Notes: generated by a model from the sequence alone, not told the origin. A stretch of 64,000 bases of DNA from Edaphochlamys debaryana (GCA_016858145.1 JAEHOE010000026.1:1054001-1118000), one strand, 5' to 3'. Positions 33,749 to 46,110 are shown, counted from the stretch's first letter. Numbers and translations are program-made.

Positions 33749-36700
33749 ATGCCGAAGAAGAAAGCGGCTCCTCCCGTCGAGGAGGAACACAGCCCCAAGA
33801 AGGCTCGGGTCGAGGAAGCGCCCGAGCCAGCCCCCGTACCAACAGGACCTGCAGTTGGAGGAGAGCCACCCCGGGTGAGGCCGGGACGAAGGCTGGGGGC
33901 CTTGCAGGGCCGTCCGCGCAGCACCTTCGCGCTGACTCGAGATAGCGCTCTCGTCACGCGTCAGCGATCAGTCCCGCGGGTTTCCCCTAAGACCTGAGCA
34001 CTTCCAGCCCTATTGCTGGAGCCCGTCTCAAGGGCCTGAGCCCGTGCGCGGCCCCACAGACCCCCGCTATCCACTCCTCGCGGTTATGCTCGCTGTCTCC
34101 GGCCACGCCCCCCCAACACCAACCTCAGCACCTCGGGAACCCCGCCCCCCCGCTGCCCCCGCCAGGTGCCATGGCTGCTGGTGGAAAGGCAGGCCCTGCG
34201 CCAGGCCTTCATTATGTTCGGAGTGGGGCGCTGGAAGGAGGTGCGGCCTAGGGGTGGGGTGATGCTCCTTGGCAGCAGCAGCACGAGGTTCCATCCGTTT
34301 CCATGCTCGCAAGGGGGTCGCCGCATGGGGGTGGGAGGCGTCCAGCCCTTCCCCCTTGGCTCCCACGCACACAGAGGGCAGCCGTTGGCGAGCACTGCTC
34401 GTCCTTCCCTCACGAGCCCCTCCATTTCGTCCCATTACCCCCTCGCCTGCCGGGCTGCTGGCGCGGACTTGACAGGTCCACTCAGCCTTCTGCCGCCTCA
34501 GCAAGTCGCGGACCATTGTGCGCACGGTCGGGGAGGTGGAGCGCGCCGTGTGGCACCTGCTGCAGGTGCGGCCTCGGAGGGAGGGGGGTGCCTGCGAGGA
34601 GGGCGCAGCGTGCCGAGACGGCGCCGGAACCACCCACCGGGCTCGATGCAGGGAGGAAGCAGGGCCCCGCACGGACGCGCCTGGGTACTGAGCCCCCGGT
34701 CCACTCCGTGCGGTGCGGGCCTGCAGCTTCCCACCCCGAGCCCGCGCCCGCACTCAGCTGGATCCTGCCCCGGCCCCCGCATCTCTTTCTCCCTGCAGAT
34801 GGTCAAGCAGTTCACTCCCGACCTGGGGGACGCCACCTTTCTTGACTCGCTCATGGAGCCGGTCAAGGCCCTGGGGGACATGAACACGGCGGGAGCCACC
34901 TGGCCCAAGGTGGGGGCCTGGGTGCTGGCGCTGGGAGCTGGAGCTGGAGCTGGGGCTGGGGCTGGGGCTGGGGCTGTGGGGCCGGGTTTGAGGGCTTGCT
35001 GCAGAAAGCTGCGGAGGCCAGCGCGGGAAGGGGCGCAGAACCGGGTAAGTGAGGCTGACCGCTCCCTGTCTGGCCAGTACCGCCTCCACGCTCGCGCTGC
35101 AGCTGTTGGCCCCGCGTGCGCCTGACCCCGCCCCCACTTCTCCTCCGTGCAGGTGGACAAGGGCAGCAAGTGGCTCATGGGGCGGCTGCGGGTGCTCAAG
35201 GACTTCAACGGCTCCGTGGAGGCCATGCTGGAGCGACCCGAGGTGGGGGCGGGGGTGGGGGGGCATGGAGGTGGGATGAACTGCGCGTTGAGGCCCCCTG
35301 AGGCCTCTGTAGACCATGGGTACAGGGACCTTTCCGAAGGGCACGGTCTGAAGGTGGGGGTGGGGTGCAGAGCACAGGGTTTCGGGCCGGTTGGGACTGG
35401 AGCAGCGGGATGGGTCCTGGCGTCCTGGTGAGGCCAGATGGGGGGCTTGAAGTCTATAAGGCGGCCGCCGCTAAGAGGAGCGCAGGGCGTGGGCTGCAGG
35501 CGGTGGCCTCAGACGGAGAAGCGGTAGCGGCTGACGTGGCACGGGCGCCCTTCCGGTGCAGGTGGAGGCTCGCTTCAAGCAGCTGCTGACCGCCATGACG
35601 GACCGATCGCCTCCCGCCACCTGGTGGGGGCCGGACTGCGATCTGGCGCTGATGAAGGGCATGTACCGCCTGGGGTACGGCGAGTACGATGCCGTATTCG
35701 CGGACGCGGAGCTGCTTCCCGTGTTCATGGCGGCGCGGGTACGGCGCTGGAGGGTGTGCGGGGCTCGGGCGATGGGGCTGTGTTGCTTGGGCATGCGCGC
35801 ATGCTGTTGCAGCTTCCAGGCGGAATTTGATCAGGGGCTTCATGAGGCGTAGCAGCCTTGGAGGCGTTTCGTGCCTTGATGCGTGATGTTGGCGATGTAC
35901 GTGTTCTCCTGAGGCGTTCTCCCTTCCCCTTTCGTCGACCTCTCATCCATTCCGCAGGAGGCGCAGAAGGCTAAGAACAGGGACCGACCGGGGAGCAGCG
36001 CAGCGGCTGGGGACGCCGAGGTGAAGGTAGAGGGGGCCGCCAAGGCCCCGGAGGGCAGCGGCAGCCAAGCGGCCCCGGCGGAGGGCGAGAAGGGGCCCGA
36101 GGGTGAGGACGCCAAGCCCCCCACGGACGCCCCTGCATCCGCACCCGCCCCTGCTGCGTCTGGGGGCGACGGGGAGGAGGCAAAGGGCGGGGACGGCACC
36201 GCAGCAACCGCGGGCACGGATGGGGATGCGATGGAGACGGATGCCCCTTCGGGCTCGGCAGCCACTGCGGTGCCAACCGCAGCGACCTCCACCGCACCCG
36301 CCTCGGACGCTCCCGCGGCCCTCACCTGGCCAGACGCTCAGACGCTCACTCCCCGCGTGCGCCGGTTGTGTGACCTCCTGCTCAAGGCCATACGGCAAGT
36401 GGACGACGGGGAGGCGGGCGCGGGGGAGGCGGGCGAGGCGGGGGCGGGCGCGGAGGGGGCACCCAAGCGCAAGCCGCGCGCGTCCGGGGCCGCGACGCCC
36501 GCAGCCAAGAGCGCCAAGCCGGGGCGGGCCGAGATGTGGAGCAGGAAGGACCGACTGGAGGTGATGGCTGTGCTGACGCGCTTCGGGCTGCCGAAGCAGG
36601 CGCCGCCAGCGGCAGCCCCAGCAGCGGGGGGCGCTGCCGACGGCGCCGCTGCTGCCGCCGCCGCCACGGGCAGCGGCGAGGCCGCCGCCGGCTCGGCGGA

Positions 36701-39700
36701 TGCCAGCGCCCCAGCCCCCGCACCCGCGGCCGCCGCCGATGGCGCCGCTGCCGAACCCTCCGCCGAGCCCTCCGCAACAGCTCCAACAACCTCCGCGCCT
36801 GCCGCTGCCGCTCCGGCGGCGCCGCCAGGCCCCGCCGCCGCCGCCGGCCCATCGTCCTCATCCGCCGAGCCCTCTTACGCCGAGCTGGTGGAGCTGGCGC
36901 GAAAGCACTTCCCGCGGCTCGCAAACAAGACCACCGCCGGCATCTGCGCCGCCATTCGGGACCTCATCACGGAGCTGGATGAGCTGCTGGGGCCCGCCGA
37001 GGCCCCCACGCAGACCGCCAAGACGCCGCGTGCCAGCCGCCACGCGCCCACGTGCGGCTGCCGTATCTGCCAGAACATTGCCAAGAGCAAGGCCAAGGCC
37101 GCAGCGGGTGGACTGGGCGTGGAGGGCGCGGGCGGCGAGGGCGTGGAGGGTGCGGAGGCGGAGGTGAAGCTGGAGCCGGACGGCGAGGTCAAGGAGGAGG
37201 AGGAGGGGGCGGAGGGCAAGGACGGCGCCCCGCAGGGGGAGGGCGCCGGCGCGGGCTCGGACGAGGATGCGGATGGGGGCGACGACGCCGGGTCAGACCA
37301 CGCCGCTTCGGAGGCGGAGTCGGACGGGGAGAGCGAGAAGTCTGACGAGGACAGCGACGGCGAGGGCGGGGCGGGGGGCGAGGGGGGTGGTAAGGCCAAG
37401 GGCGGCAAGGCCAAGGCGGCTGACGGCGGCGAGGAGGGAGCCGACAAGGACGGGGCCGAGAAGGAGGGCGGCGACAAGGAGGGCGGCGAGGAGGGCGGCG
37501 TGAAGAAGCGCAAGCGGACCAAGAAGGGCAGCATCACCAAGGTGGGCTAGCCTCCAAGTATCGCGCGGGGAGGTTTCCGACCCCGGATCTCTGCTTGCAC
37601 GTCTGTTGTGGAGCGCGGGTAGCCCGGACCTGCTCAACCATGCCTGCTGCCCTCTCCGCATACCCCTCACCGCCCCACCCCTCCCATGCCCGCCCTCCGC
37701 CGCTCCTACCCAGGTCCTCACCGCCAAGTCCGCCTCCCGCCTCCGTCAGCGCCTGGAGCTGATCGACCAGATCAAGCGCGGCCTGGCGGATCTTGCTCCG
37801 CCGCCACCCCCGCCGCCGACCCGCCGCCGGGACCCCACGCCCCGCGCATCCTCGCCTTCTCCTGAGGCAGCGCCGGCGCCAGCCGCCGCCGCCAACACCG
37901 CCGCCGCCGCCGGACCCGCCATCAGTGCCGCCGCAGCAGCAGCCGTTGCCGCCGTCACCGACGCGAACCTCGGCCGCGGCCGCCGGAAACACATCCCCAC
38001 CGCTGCTGCGCTCGAGGCTGCCGAGACCGCCGCCCTCTTCAATGATGGCCCCCGCCGCCGCCAGCCCTCCGAGCGAGACCGTTTTGAGCCGGCGGCAGCG
38101 GCCGCACCCACGCCCGAAACCGACGGAGGCCTTGCATGGGAGGCCAGCCCTGCGCTCACGGGGAAGCGCGGCGTGCTGCCGGTGTGGTGGCAGCCGGAAC
38201 ACGACGTGCAGCTGGCCGAGGGCGTGGCGCGGCACGGCTTTGGCGCGTGGGATGCGATCGCGGGCGACTTTGAGTACTGCTTCGAGGCGTGCGCGAGGGC
38301 GGCCAAGGTGCGGGCTGCAGTCCGTTAGGTGTCCAGTTTGCGGCTTGCGTGGCGTCGCGTGGCGTGTTGGGCTTGGGCCTGGAGGGTCGCAGAGCCATGT
38401 TCTTATGCCTCTGGCCGGCTTAGAGCCCACATGAGCGCAGGGCGCACATGCCTACCGGTATGATCCGTACGCCGTTGGTCGGCTCAGAGCTGACCTCAGA
38501 ACGCCCCTCTCCGCCCCCGCCCCCTGCCGCCCCCAGGCCATCCCCGAGCCCGCCACCGAGGGCGCCCCCGTCCTCTCCGCCTCCTGGATGCCCTCCACGC
38601 AGACCCTCACCAAGCGCCTCATCACCATCGCCAAGACCATGGCCAAGCTGCTGGCCAAGGGGCCCAAGTAAGGGAATCTTAAGGGGCTTGGGCGGGGCGG
38701 CACCAGGTCGAGGCCTAAAGTCGAGGCTAAGAGACGCTCGGTCTGGTAGCTTGGCATCGAGCCAGGGAAAGGCCTGGTTGTGTTGGTGTTGGTGTAAGGG
38801 TCTCTAACCAGAGCCGCATGCGCCCCTCCTCGCCTGTGTTGCGTTGCGCCGCAGGGGCTCCAACAAGCTGCCCCGGCGGCCTCAGCGGACGCCGGCCGAG
38901 GTGCGGGAGGCGTGCGTCGCGGCCGTCAAGACAGCGCTCGAGCCGCCGCCGCCGCCCCCGGCGCCCGTGGCTCCCGCCGCCGCCCTGCCCCAGCGCCTGT
39001 CCATTCCCTCCATTCCGGGAGTTAGCGCACAAGCCGCCATGATTGCCGCAGCCGCGGCGGCCGATGCAGAGGCGCTGCTCGCGTCGAAGCGGAGTGGCGC
39101 AGGCGGGGCCGAGGCGGCGGCGGCCGAGCCGGAGGACGAGGATGATGACGACGAGGGCGAGGCGGAGGAGGAGGACGAGGGCGAGGAGGCGGAGGAAGAG
39201 GAGGAGGAGGAGGCCGCGCCGGCCGAGCCCTTGCCGCCCCAGGTACCGGATGTGCTCAAATCCAGAGTCCGCATCATCAAGCCCGCGGCGCCGCCGCCCC
39301 CACAGCATGTCGCCGTGCCGGCGGCGCAGCAGCGGTCGCGCGGCGCGACGCCACAGCCGCCGGAGGCGGCTGGCGGCGGCGGCGGAGCGCGGACCGACCT
39401 GAGCCCCGACGAGCTGGCAGAGATGGCCATGCAAATGGCGATGCAGGCGTTACAGCAGAAGAACGGCGGCGCGGCGGCCGGAGGCAAGCCGGGCCGCGGC
39501 CGCGGCGCCAAGGCGGCCGCCGCCGCGGCGGCAGCCGCCCCGCCGGCCCCCACCGCCGCCGGCGAGGAGCTCGTGCCCGAGGGCTTTGGCCCACCAGGCG
39601 CTGGCCTCACGCCCTCCAAGCGCAAGTCCCTGAGTATTAACGACGGGCTTGAAAACACAGACCCCGCCGCCGCCCACGCGCCCGCCGCCAACGGCCACCA

Positions 39701-42632
39701 CCCCAACCCCCACGCGCCGCCCCACGGTTCCTCGCCCAAGCGCCGCCGCGCCGCCGCCGCCGAGGCGTCCGCTGGGCCCAACGAGGGCCCGCTGGACCTC
39801 GCGACGCTTCAGCTTCCGCTGGTGCTGGCGCGCGGGCGGGGCTCCCCTGGCAGCGGCGGCTACACGCTCACGCTCCTGTCCCTTGGGCGCATCGAGTGGC
39901 AGCGCCCCGCCTACCACAACGCCACGCACGTGTACCCCATAGGTGAGGTGGCCTGGGCGAGGACTGCGTACGGCGGGGCCCCGCCGTCAAAGTGCACAGC
40001 GGGGAAGAGGGCAGCAAACCGTGGCAACCGTGCAGCCGGCCGCCACTGGCCCTTAGGGAGAGACCTGTGGCAATAGAAGGCGGGGCGCAGAGACGGCGGT
40101 CGCACTGCCGCTAAATTCACGCCACAATCCACATCCACCTCACCACCCGCCTCCATCCCTCCACCCCTATGCCGCCTCCATCCCCCGCTACCCCCCCACC
40201 CCTCGACCCCACCCCCAGGCTTCCGCGCCTCACGGGACTACTTCTCCATGGAGATCCCCGAGGGCGCCACCCTGTACACGCTGGAGATCTGCGACGGGGG
40301 CACGCAGCCGCTGTTCGTGGTCACGGCCGAGGACTGCCCGGGCGTGCGGGTCACCGCCAAGACGCCCGGCCAGGCCTGGAGCCAGGGTGGGTGCAGGATG
40401 GGGCGGGGCTGGACGGGTTTGACAGGTAGCGTGTGGAAGCTGGCTCTGGGCTGTTTCTTGGCGTGGAAAGGGCGACCCGCAACGAACAGAAAGCGGGAAA
40501 AGTCAAGGCATGCCTTGGCTTGCCCGGCCAATCCCTTCAGCTTTTCCGCCCTGCCTAACCTCTTCGAGTCTTCGCCTCCCCCTCCCTCGCCCCGCAGTGG
40601 TGGAGCGCGTCAAGCAGATCCGCGGACTGGTCAAGCTCTCGTCCAAGAGCGGCGCCGAGATCTTTGGGCTCATGAACCCGCGCGTGCTGGGGCTGTTCCT
40701 GCAGGTAAGGGTGGGTAGGTGCGACAGCGGAGCCGCGCCGAGCGGATCTGCTTGACTGCCGTTCCAGCAAGGGATGGGGCCCACACCAAGGGAGCAGCAC
40801 GTCAGGTCAACGGCTGGGCCCAGGGTCTGCTACGGCTCCTCTTGCGTCATCTTCCTTTTGCCCTTCCATCTTCCCTCCGTGCTCCCCAGATGCCGGACGT
40901 GGACAAGCTCAGGCGCCTGCACCGGCCGCTGCTGGCCTCCCGCGCCGGCCTCATCCAGAGCCCCGAGCAGCTCGAGGCGGCCATGGCTCAGGAGGCGGAG
41001 CGGGCCCGCGCCGTGGACAGCGGTTTCGGGCCCGAGGCAGGCGGCGAGGACGGCGACGGGGACGGCGACGTGCACATGGGGGAGGCGGTGGAGGACGAAG
41101 CCGGGCCCGGGCCGGGCCACGGCGTAGGGGCAGGGGCGGAGGCCGCGCACGGGGCTGCGGGGGCGCGGGCAGGCGGGCTGCCGGGCAGCAGCGGCAAGGC
41201 GCGGGCGAGGGAGCTGGAGAAGCAGCGGCTCAAGGAGGAGGCGGCGGCGATTGCGGCGGCGGTCATGGCAAGCGCCAATGCCGCCGCGGCGGCGGCGCCC
41301 AAAGCCGAGCCCGAGCCGTCGGCCGAGCCTGCCGGCCCCGCGCAGCCGCAGCCCGCAGCGCAGCAGGCCATCATCGATCACCAGCAACACCTGATCGAGC
41401 AGCAACAGCAGCAGCTGATGATGTTGCAGCAGCAGCAGCAGGCGGCGGAAAAGCAGCTCGCGACGCTGCGGCGGCAGCAGGAGGAGGAGCAGCGGCGGCT
41501 GGCGGCGGAGGAGCACCGCCGCGTGGCGCAGGCGCAGGCGCAAGCACGCGCCGCGGCCGCAGAGGCGGCCCACGCGCAGGCCCAGGCCCAGCCCAAGCTC
41601 AGCCCCGAGAAGGCCCAGGTCGCAGCCACCATGCGCCGTCTGCGCCAGCAGGACCCCGAGCTCGCGAGCCGCTTTGCGCCGCTGGAGGCCGCGGGCATCC
41701 TGACAGTGGAGGCGCTCCGCAACATGGGGGTGGACGTGGAGCCTCTGCCCAAGGACGAGCCGGACGGTTCGGGCGACGTGGGGCACGCGGCCGGGCCGGT
41801 CCACGGGCACCCCAGCTACGCGCAGCTTCAGGCCCAAGCCCAAGCCCAGGCCCAAGCCCAAGCCCAGGCCCAGGCCCAAGCCCAAGCCCAGGCGCACGCT
41901 CAGGCGCACGCCCAGGCGCAGGCGCAGGCGCATGCCCACTTGGCGGCGGCGCAGCGGCAGCAGCAGCAGCAGCTGCAGCAGCTGGCGGCGGCGCAGCGGC
42001 AGCAGGCGCTCCAGGAGCAGCTGGAGCACCAGGCGTTGTTGGAGCACCAGGCGCTGCTGGAGGCGCAGCAGCGGCAGCAGCAGCAGCTGCTCATGCTGCG
42101 GCAGGCGCAGGCGCAGCAGCAGGCGCAGCAGCAGGTACAGCACGCACAGCAGCAGGCGGAGCAGGAGCGCGCGGCGGCGCAGGCCGTGCTGAGCCGCCAG
42201 CTGCAGCTGCAGAGGCAGCTGCTGGCGCAGCAGAATGCGGCGGCCGTGGGGCAGCAGGGGGGACCGCACTACAGTGAGGCCGCGGCGGCGGCCGTGGCGG
42301 CGGCGCGGCAGCAGCAGGCGCTCATGCTTGCGCAACAGCAGCAGCAGCAACAGCAACAGCAGCAAGCGCGGGGCCGGCCGGCCGCCGGGGAGTACGGCGA
42401 ATACGAGCACGGGATGTACGGCGCCGTACAGGGGTCGACCGTGCAGGTCGGCGGCGTGCCTTACGTTGTGGCGCCGGGGGCGGGTGGGTTGAGTGGGACC
42501 AATGGGCAGGTCTTGCTCATACCCCACATGGGGCAGGGCTCGCCCATCCAGGTGCAGCTCATGCGGCCGGGGCAGGGACGGCAGGGCCGGCCCGGGGAAG
42601 GGCCCGAGGGGGCAGGCGGTGGGTGGCAGTGA
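33749..42632 (+). CDS. Large chromatin protein: CHD-type SANT-like modules, FYRN/FYRC domain, Q-rich tail
   Basis: The 13-exon product has 2,027 residues. A basic N-terminus (PKKKAAPP) is followed by a SANT-like block WLLVERQALRQAFIMFGVGRW (~44-64). Repeated modules follow that resemble the C-terminal half of CHD6-9/kismet chromatin remodellers: WWGPDCDLALMKGMYRLGYG, LTWPDAQTLTPRVRRL, MWSRKDRLEVMAVLTRFGLP, WWQPEHDVQLAEGVARHGFG (~909) and a W...LTKRL block. Residues ~1305-1447 form FYRN/FYRC (LGRIEWQRPAYHN, YPIGFRASRDYFS, GAEIFGLMNPRVL). A QA/polyQ region (~1590-1910) ends the protein. No helicase or chromodomain is present. A chromatin role is inferred. Exons: 33749-33874, 34166-34240, 34476-34565, 34799-34909, 35153-35242, 35562-35738, 35958-37541, 37714-38307, 38537-38667, 38855-39942, 40219-40386, 40598-40704, 40890-42632. 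The start context GCCACCATGCC is strong. Confidence 0.82.
34934..34975 (+). repeat. Hexanucleotide tandem repeat, intron of the FYR gene
   Basis: Seven perfect-length units, three GGAGCT then four GGGGCT, lie just after the donor of intron 4. They are intronic and likely variable in length. Confidence 0.8.
41829..42365 (+). repeat. Coding QA-dipeptide and polyglutamine tract
   Basis: The last exon of the FYR gene encodes about eleven alternating Q-A units, an A/H variant of the same repeat, and several runs of Q up to about nine residues, built from CAG/CAA and GCC/GCG codons. The region is Q-rich throughout and its length is likely polymorphic. Confidence 0.8.
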
Positions 42633-43440
42633 GGGGTAGGCACTAGACAGGTTGAGGACGCCTCATGAAGTAGGTGTAGGGCAGGTGCTACAGGACAGGA
42701 GACGGGTAGGCTGGCTTGAGGAAGCATTGGGGACGCTCGAGGGACTGGGCTCAGGGAGGTGCTGAGGGACTGGGGACGCGCGAGGCCATGCTAGCGGGTA
42801 GGTAGCATGGCGGTAGCCGATGCGTGTCTTGAGACTATCGATGACTGGAGGCGAAGCGATGCTCGAGGGTGGTTAGACAATGGGCGACCGGGCCTGACCC
42901 ATTAGCCGGCAACGTGACGGGTAGGGTAGGTAGCATGGCAGTAACCGATGCGTGTCCAAGACGCGTAGGACCAGGCGGATTGCTCGGACGCGCAATAAGG
43001 CACTGGTGGTGCGTGCGAATGGGCTGTTATGACTGCTCAGACAAGCTGCCATACCTGAATCATGCAATCTGTTGTCCATCCTGGGGCCTTTCCATGTATC
43101 GTATCGAGATGCCCTGGTCTGCCAAGGCCAGCCCTCTCGCTTTGCTGAGATCGCCCTTGCTTATCCTGCCCGACTGGCCTAGGGCGCATTGCTCAAGTGT
43201 CCCCTTGTTGCTGCATGCGCTCCGCTGCGTGACACCTGCGCTTGGTTAGCGCCGTGAGGCGCCTCTCGCTGTCGCTGGCATACCACCCCCACGCCCTGAG
43301 GCATGAGTCTGCGTGCCTTGACGCCGCCATCAGCCTCGGCCAGGAAGCAAGGCTATGCAGCAGAGTGCTAGGGCGGCAGAGCGCCCCCGCCCGTCACTCA
43401 AGGAACCGATCAGTCGTGCAACGAATTGACGCCAAAGGCA
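42633..43440. other. Intergenic: 3' region of the FYR gene
   Basis: This stretch lies between two convergent genes. Apart from the direct repeat, no gene or clear plus-strand poly(A) signal is visible. An open frame at 43242-44087 lacks any recognisable family and overlaps the L27 3' UTR. Confidence 0.45.
42796..42955. repeat. Direct repeat downstream of the FYR gene
   Basis: About 32 bp beginning GGGTAGGTAGCATGGC occur at 42796-42827 and again at 42924-42955 with two differences. The copies are about 128 bp apart. They lie in the presumed 3' UTR or just past it. No coding potential or terminal inverted repeats are visible. Confidence 0.6.
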
Positions 43441-43445
43441 TTACA
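43441..43445 (-). terminator. TGTAA polyadenylation signal of plastid L27 (minus strand)
   Basis: TTACA on the plus strand reads TGTAA on the minus strand. It is the first such signal below the L27 stop codon and implies a 3' UTR of about 740-750 nt covering 43446-44177. Confidence 0.5.
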
Positions 43446-44177
43446 CGGCCCAAGGCCTTGCTGGCGGCCACGTCAAGACGCGCCCGCCACATCGACAACC
43501 CACCCCATGCCAGGCCTCCTCAGCAGCCGTCCCTGGCATGCACCTCTTCGATTCGCGCGAACCCGCGCCCCACCCCGCCGGGATCTGGCAGGCGGAGCTG
43601 GGCAGGGCATCTGGGCACGGGACATGCCGAAGCGCTGCAGGCAAAATCGCGCCGGCACGACCCAGACCTTCCGCATGTCTGCGCCAAGAAGCCGCCACCA
43701 GTCCCAGCCCCCATCGCTCGGCTGGGCCCACACCCAGCTGCGAGACCACCCTCGCTGACCCCCGGCCCCAGGGCTTCCTGCCACAAGGTTCGTGACGATC
43801 CTAGCAGTAGAGCCGCCCGAGCATACACCTCCAGCTCCTCGCCCGCCCCCATGCTGTCCTATCTAGCTCTGCAGACCCGGCCCAGGCTTTGCGGCAGCTG
43901 CAATCCGCTGCGCTCCCTCTCCTCCGCCGGCCTGCGCACTGCGGCCCGCGGCAAAGGGCTGCGCCGCTCGCGCCCCTCGCTTCGCCAGGGCATCGCCGCC
44001 GCTCCCATGTCCGTCCGCATCCTCCAAGCCGCCACGCTCTCCGCTCCACCGCCACGTGCGTTCAGCACCGCTGTAGCATTAGGCTAGCGGCGGCCGCTGC
44101 CAAGACTGGAACGGCTCCGTCGCTGCACGGCGGACGGCTCCAGCGCCGCTGGCGGTACTCCCATGCTGACGAGCAGC

Positions 44178-45088
44178 TTAGGGGGTGGTGGGGGCAGCCA
44201 CCTGGGCAATAGCCACGGTGGGCTTGCGGGGCTGGTAGGCAGCCTTCCGCCGCTCCTTGCGGGACTGGGTGCCCTCAGCGGCCTTCTTGGTGTGCGAGGC
44301 AGTGGAGGCAGCGACCGCCTTGGGGTGGTCAGCCGGGTAGACGTGAATCTGCGAGAGGGGGTAGGTGGGTGGGTGGGTGCGTGCCACGAGTTTGGCGCGG
44401 CCCAGGTCGCCACACACAGGTCCCCACACGCGGCCAGGCTAAGCATGGCAGTCGCGCGCGTCCCAGCGTGTATCAACATAAGCCTCGAGCCACGCGTTGG
44501 CACTGATGCGGGGTGCTTCAGCTGCGCAGCGCGACCAAACGCGATGTCGCTCCCCACCTCGGGCTTCACGCGCTTCTTGTCGTAGACGACAACGCCCTCC
44601 ACGGTGCTGAAGACGGTGTAGTCCTTGCCGAACTGGCAGTTCTCACCGGGGTACCACTGCGCGCAGAGGAGATGGCAGCCTCAGGAACCGTCGCTGTCTC
44701 GCCAAAAGGCGGATCTGAGAACCCATTGTGTGTAATTGTTGGACAAGGCGCGGCACACGGCTGGGAGCAGCGGCTCGCCCTGGGGCGCCGACGACCGCAA
44801 GCCACAAGCGCCCCCGACCTCGCGCGACCAGCCTCCGTTCCCTGTCCGCCACTGAATGGACGCCAGCCCTACCGTGGAGCCGACTTGGCGCACAATAATG
44901 CCACCGGCCTTCACCGGCTGGCCGCCATAGACCTTCACGCCACGGCGCTGCGCGTTGGAGTCGCGGCCGTTCTTGGTGGAACCCGAACCCTTCTTGTGGG
45001 CAGCCTGGATGACCAGGGCGCGCTTGGGAGCGGGGGCCACGCGCGGGCGAGAGGCCAGAGCCTGACCGGCGAAGCTGTGGGCCAGCAT
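44178..45088 (-). CDS. PRPL27: Plastid large-subunit ribosomal protein L27 (bL27c)
   Basis: The 161-residue precursor begins with an R/A/P/S-rich chloroplast transit peptide (~1-30), then the bL27 signature [56 protein letters not shown] and [13 protein letters not shown]. In the bacterial-type 70S ribosome the L27 N-terminus reaches the peptidyl-transferase centre. Mature L27 is usually ~85-100 residues. Here ~55 further residues at the C-terminus ([14 protein letters not shown] to [11 protein letters not shown]) form a lysine/alanine-rich extension encoded by the last exon, as is common in algal plastid ribosomal proteins. Exons (complement): 44178-44348, 44558-44656, 44873-45088. All three join in phase 0. 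The start has an AACCATGC context directly before the transit peptide. Confidence 0.95.
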
Positions 45089-46105
45089 GGTTCCTTTGTG
45101 CTAACTACGTAACAAGTGGCCTAGGGAGCACGCTGGGAAACAGAACTGCGCCGGAGCGAGCACAGCGAGTGAGTTTGTGGCCCGAATGCCGTACGAAGGG
45201 CAAGGACGGCCCCCAGAGCTCTCGTTCGGCACAAAAGAGTACAAAGAGGGCTCTGCTACACGCTGGTGGCTTGAGCCAAGTCTTGCCCCAGGTCGCGTGC
45301 CGACCTAACCCGCGTTCGTGGTGCCATCCCGACCCGCTCGCTGGCGCAGGTGGCGCCTCTGTCCTCGGACCCGCATCCGAACACCGCAGCAACCAGCACA
45401 CAGTGCAGGTCTCCATATGAACAAAACACGTACTGCGTTGCGGCAGATCCCGAAACACAGCCCGACCTCCCCCTCACACCTCCTCCATCGCCAGGACCTC
45501 CTCCACCAGCCCCTGCCTGACTTTTTCACCGTCCCGGCAAGAGGTCGCGCCGCGTCGCCAGCTTGCTCAAGAACCAAAATCAACAGACCTTGCATACCTC
45601 ACCATTCCGGGGAATCCACATATCCGTCGAACAGTGCGGAGCGTCCGTGGCCTACATCGCATGATACTGGCGTGCGCCCAATTCCTTGAAGTGCTCCAGG
45701 CCGCCCACTCCATGCGAAGCGCTTCAGCCGCTCCCTCATGCCATGGTCGCGCTCGGCTCGGCACCGAGGGGACCTACCTGAGCTGGGAGGAGCTGGGCGC
45801 CTGGGCCCCAGCTGAGCCCGGCACGCCTTGCCTCAGGCGTCTAGCCTTGCGCAGCCCCACAAGCGCACCTTTGAGGGAGAGAGATTACCACGGCTGGTGG
45901 TGAGCAGCTGGGCGGGGCCGTGGGCGGTGTGGGCACCCAGGGGTTGCCCATGTAAGGCCGGAGGCTACGGCCTGCCGGGCCTGGTCACTCAAGGATGCCA
46001 CGGAGGTGTTGGGGCGCCCCACCCGCCACGGGGAAGCGCCCCCCACCCCCCATCGTCGCCCCCCGATGACAAGATGACCTTCGAGGCTCAGCTGACTGAA
46101 GATCC
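45089..46105. other. Intergenic: upstream region of L27
   Basis: About 1 kb between the L27 start and the probable poly(A) site of the cyclase gene. It should contain the L27 promoter and 5' UTR. No coding sequence with family resemblance is visible on either strand. Confidence 0.45.
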
Positions 46106-46110
46106 TTACA
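46106..46110 (-). terminator. TGTAA polyadenylation signal of the cyclase gene (minus strand)
   Basis: This is the first minus-strand TGTAA below the cyclase stop codon. It implies a long 3' UTR of about 1.16 kb (46111-47271), in which I see no other gene. Confidence 0.45.

Noticed and set aside
40830..42527. A 565-codon open frame antisense to the last exon of the FYR gene
   Set aside because: It is an L/R-rich mirror of the CAG-repeat coding strand. The plus strand joins in frame to the FYRC exons and is the real gene.
43242..44087. A 281-codon plus-strand open frame next to L27
   Set aside because: It has no family resemblance and covers the likely 3' UTR of L27 on the other strand.
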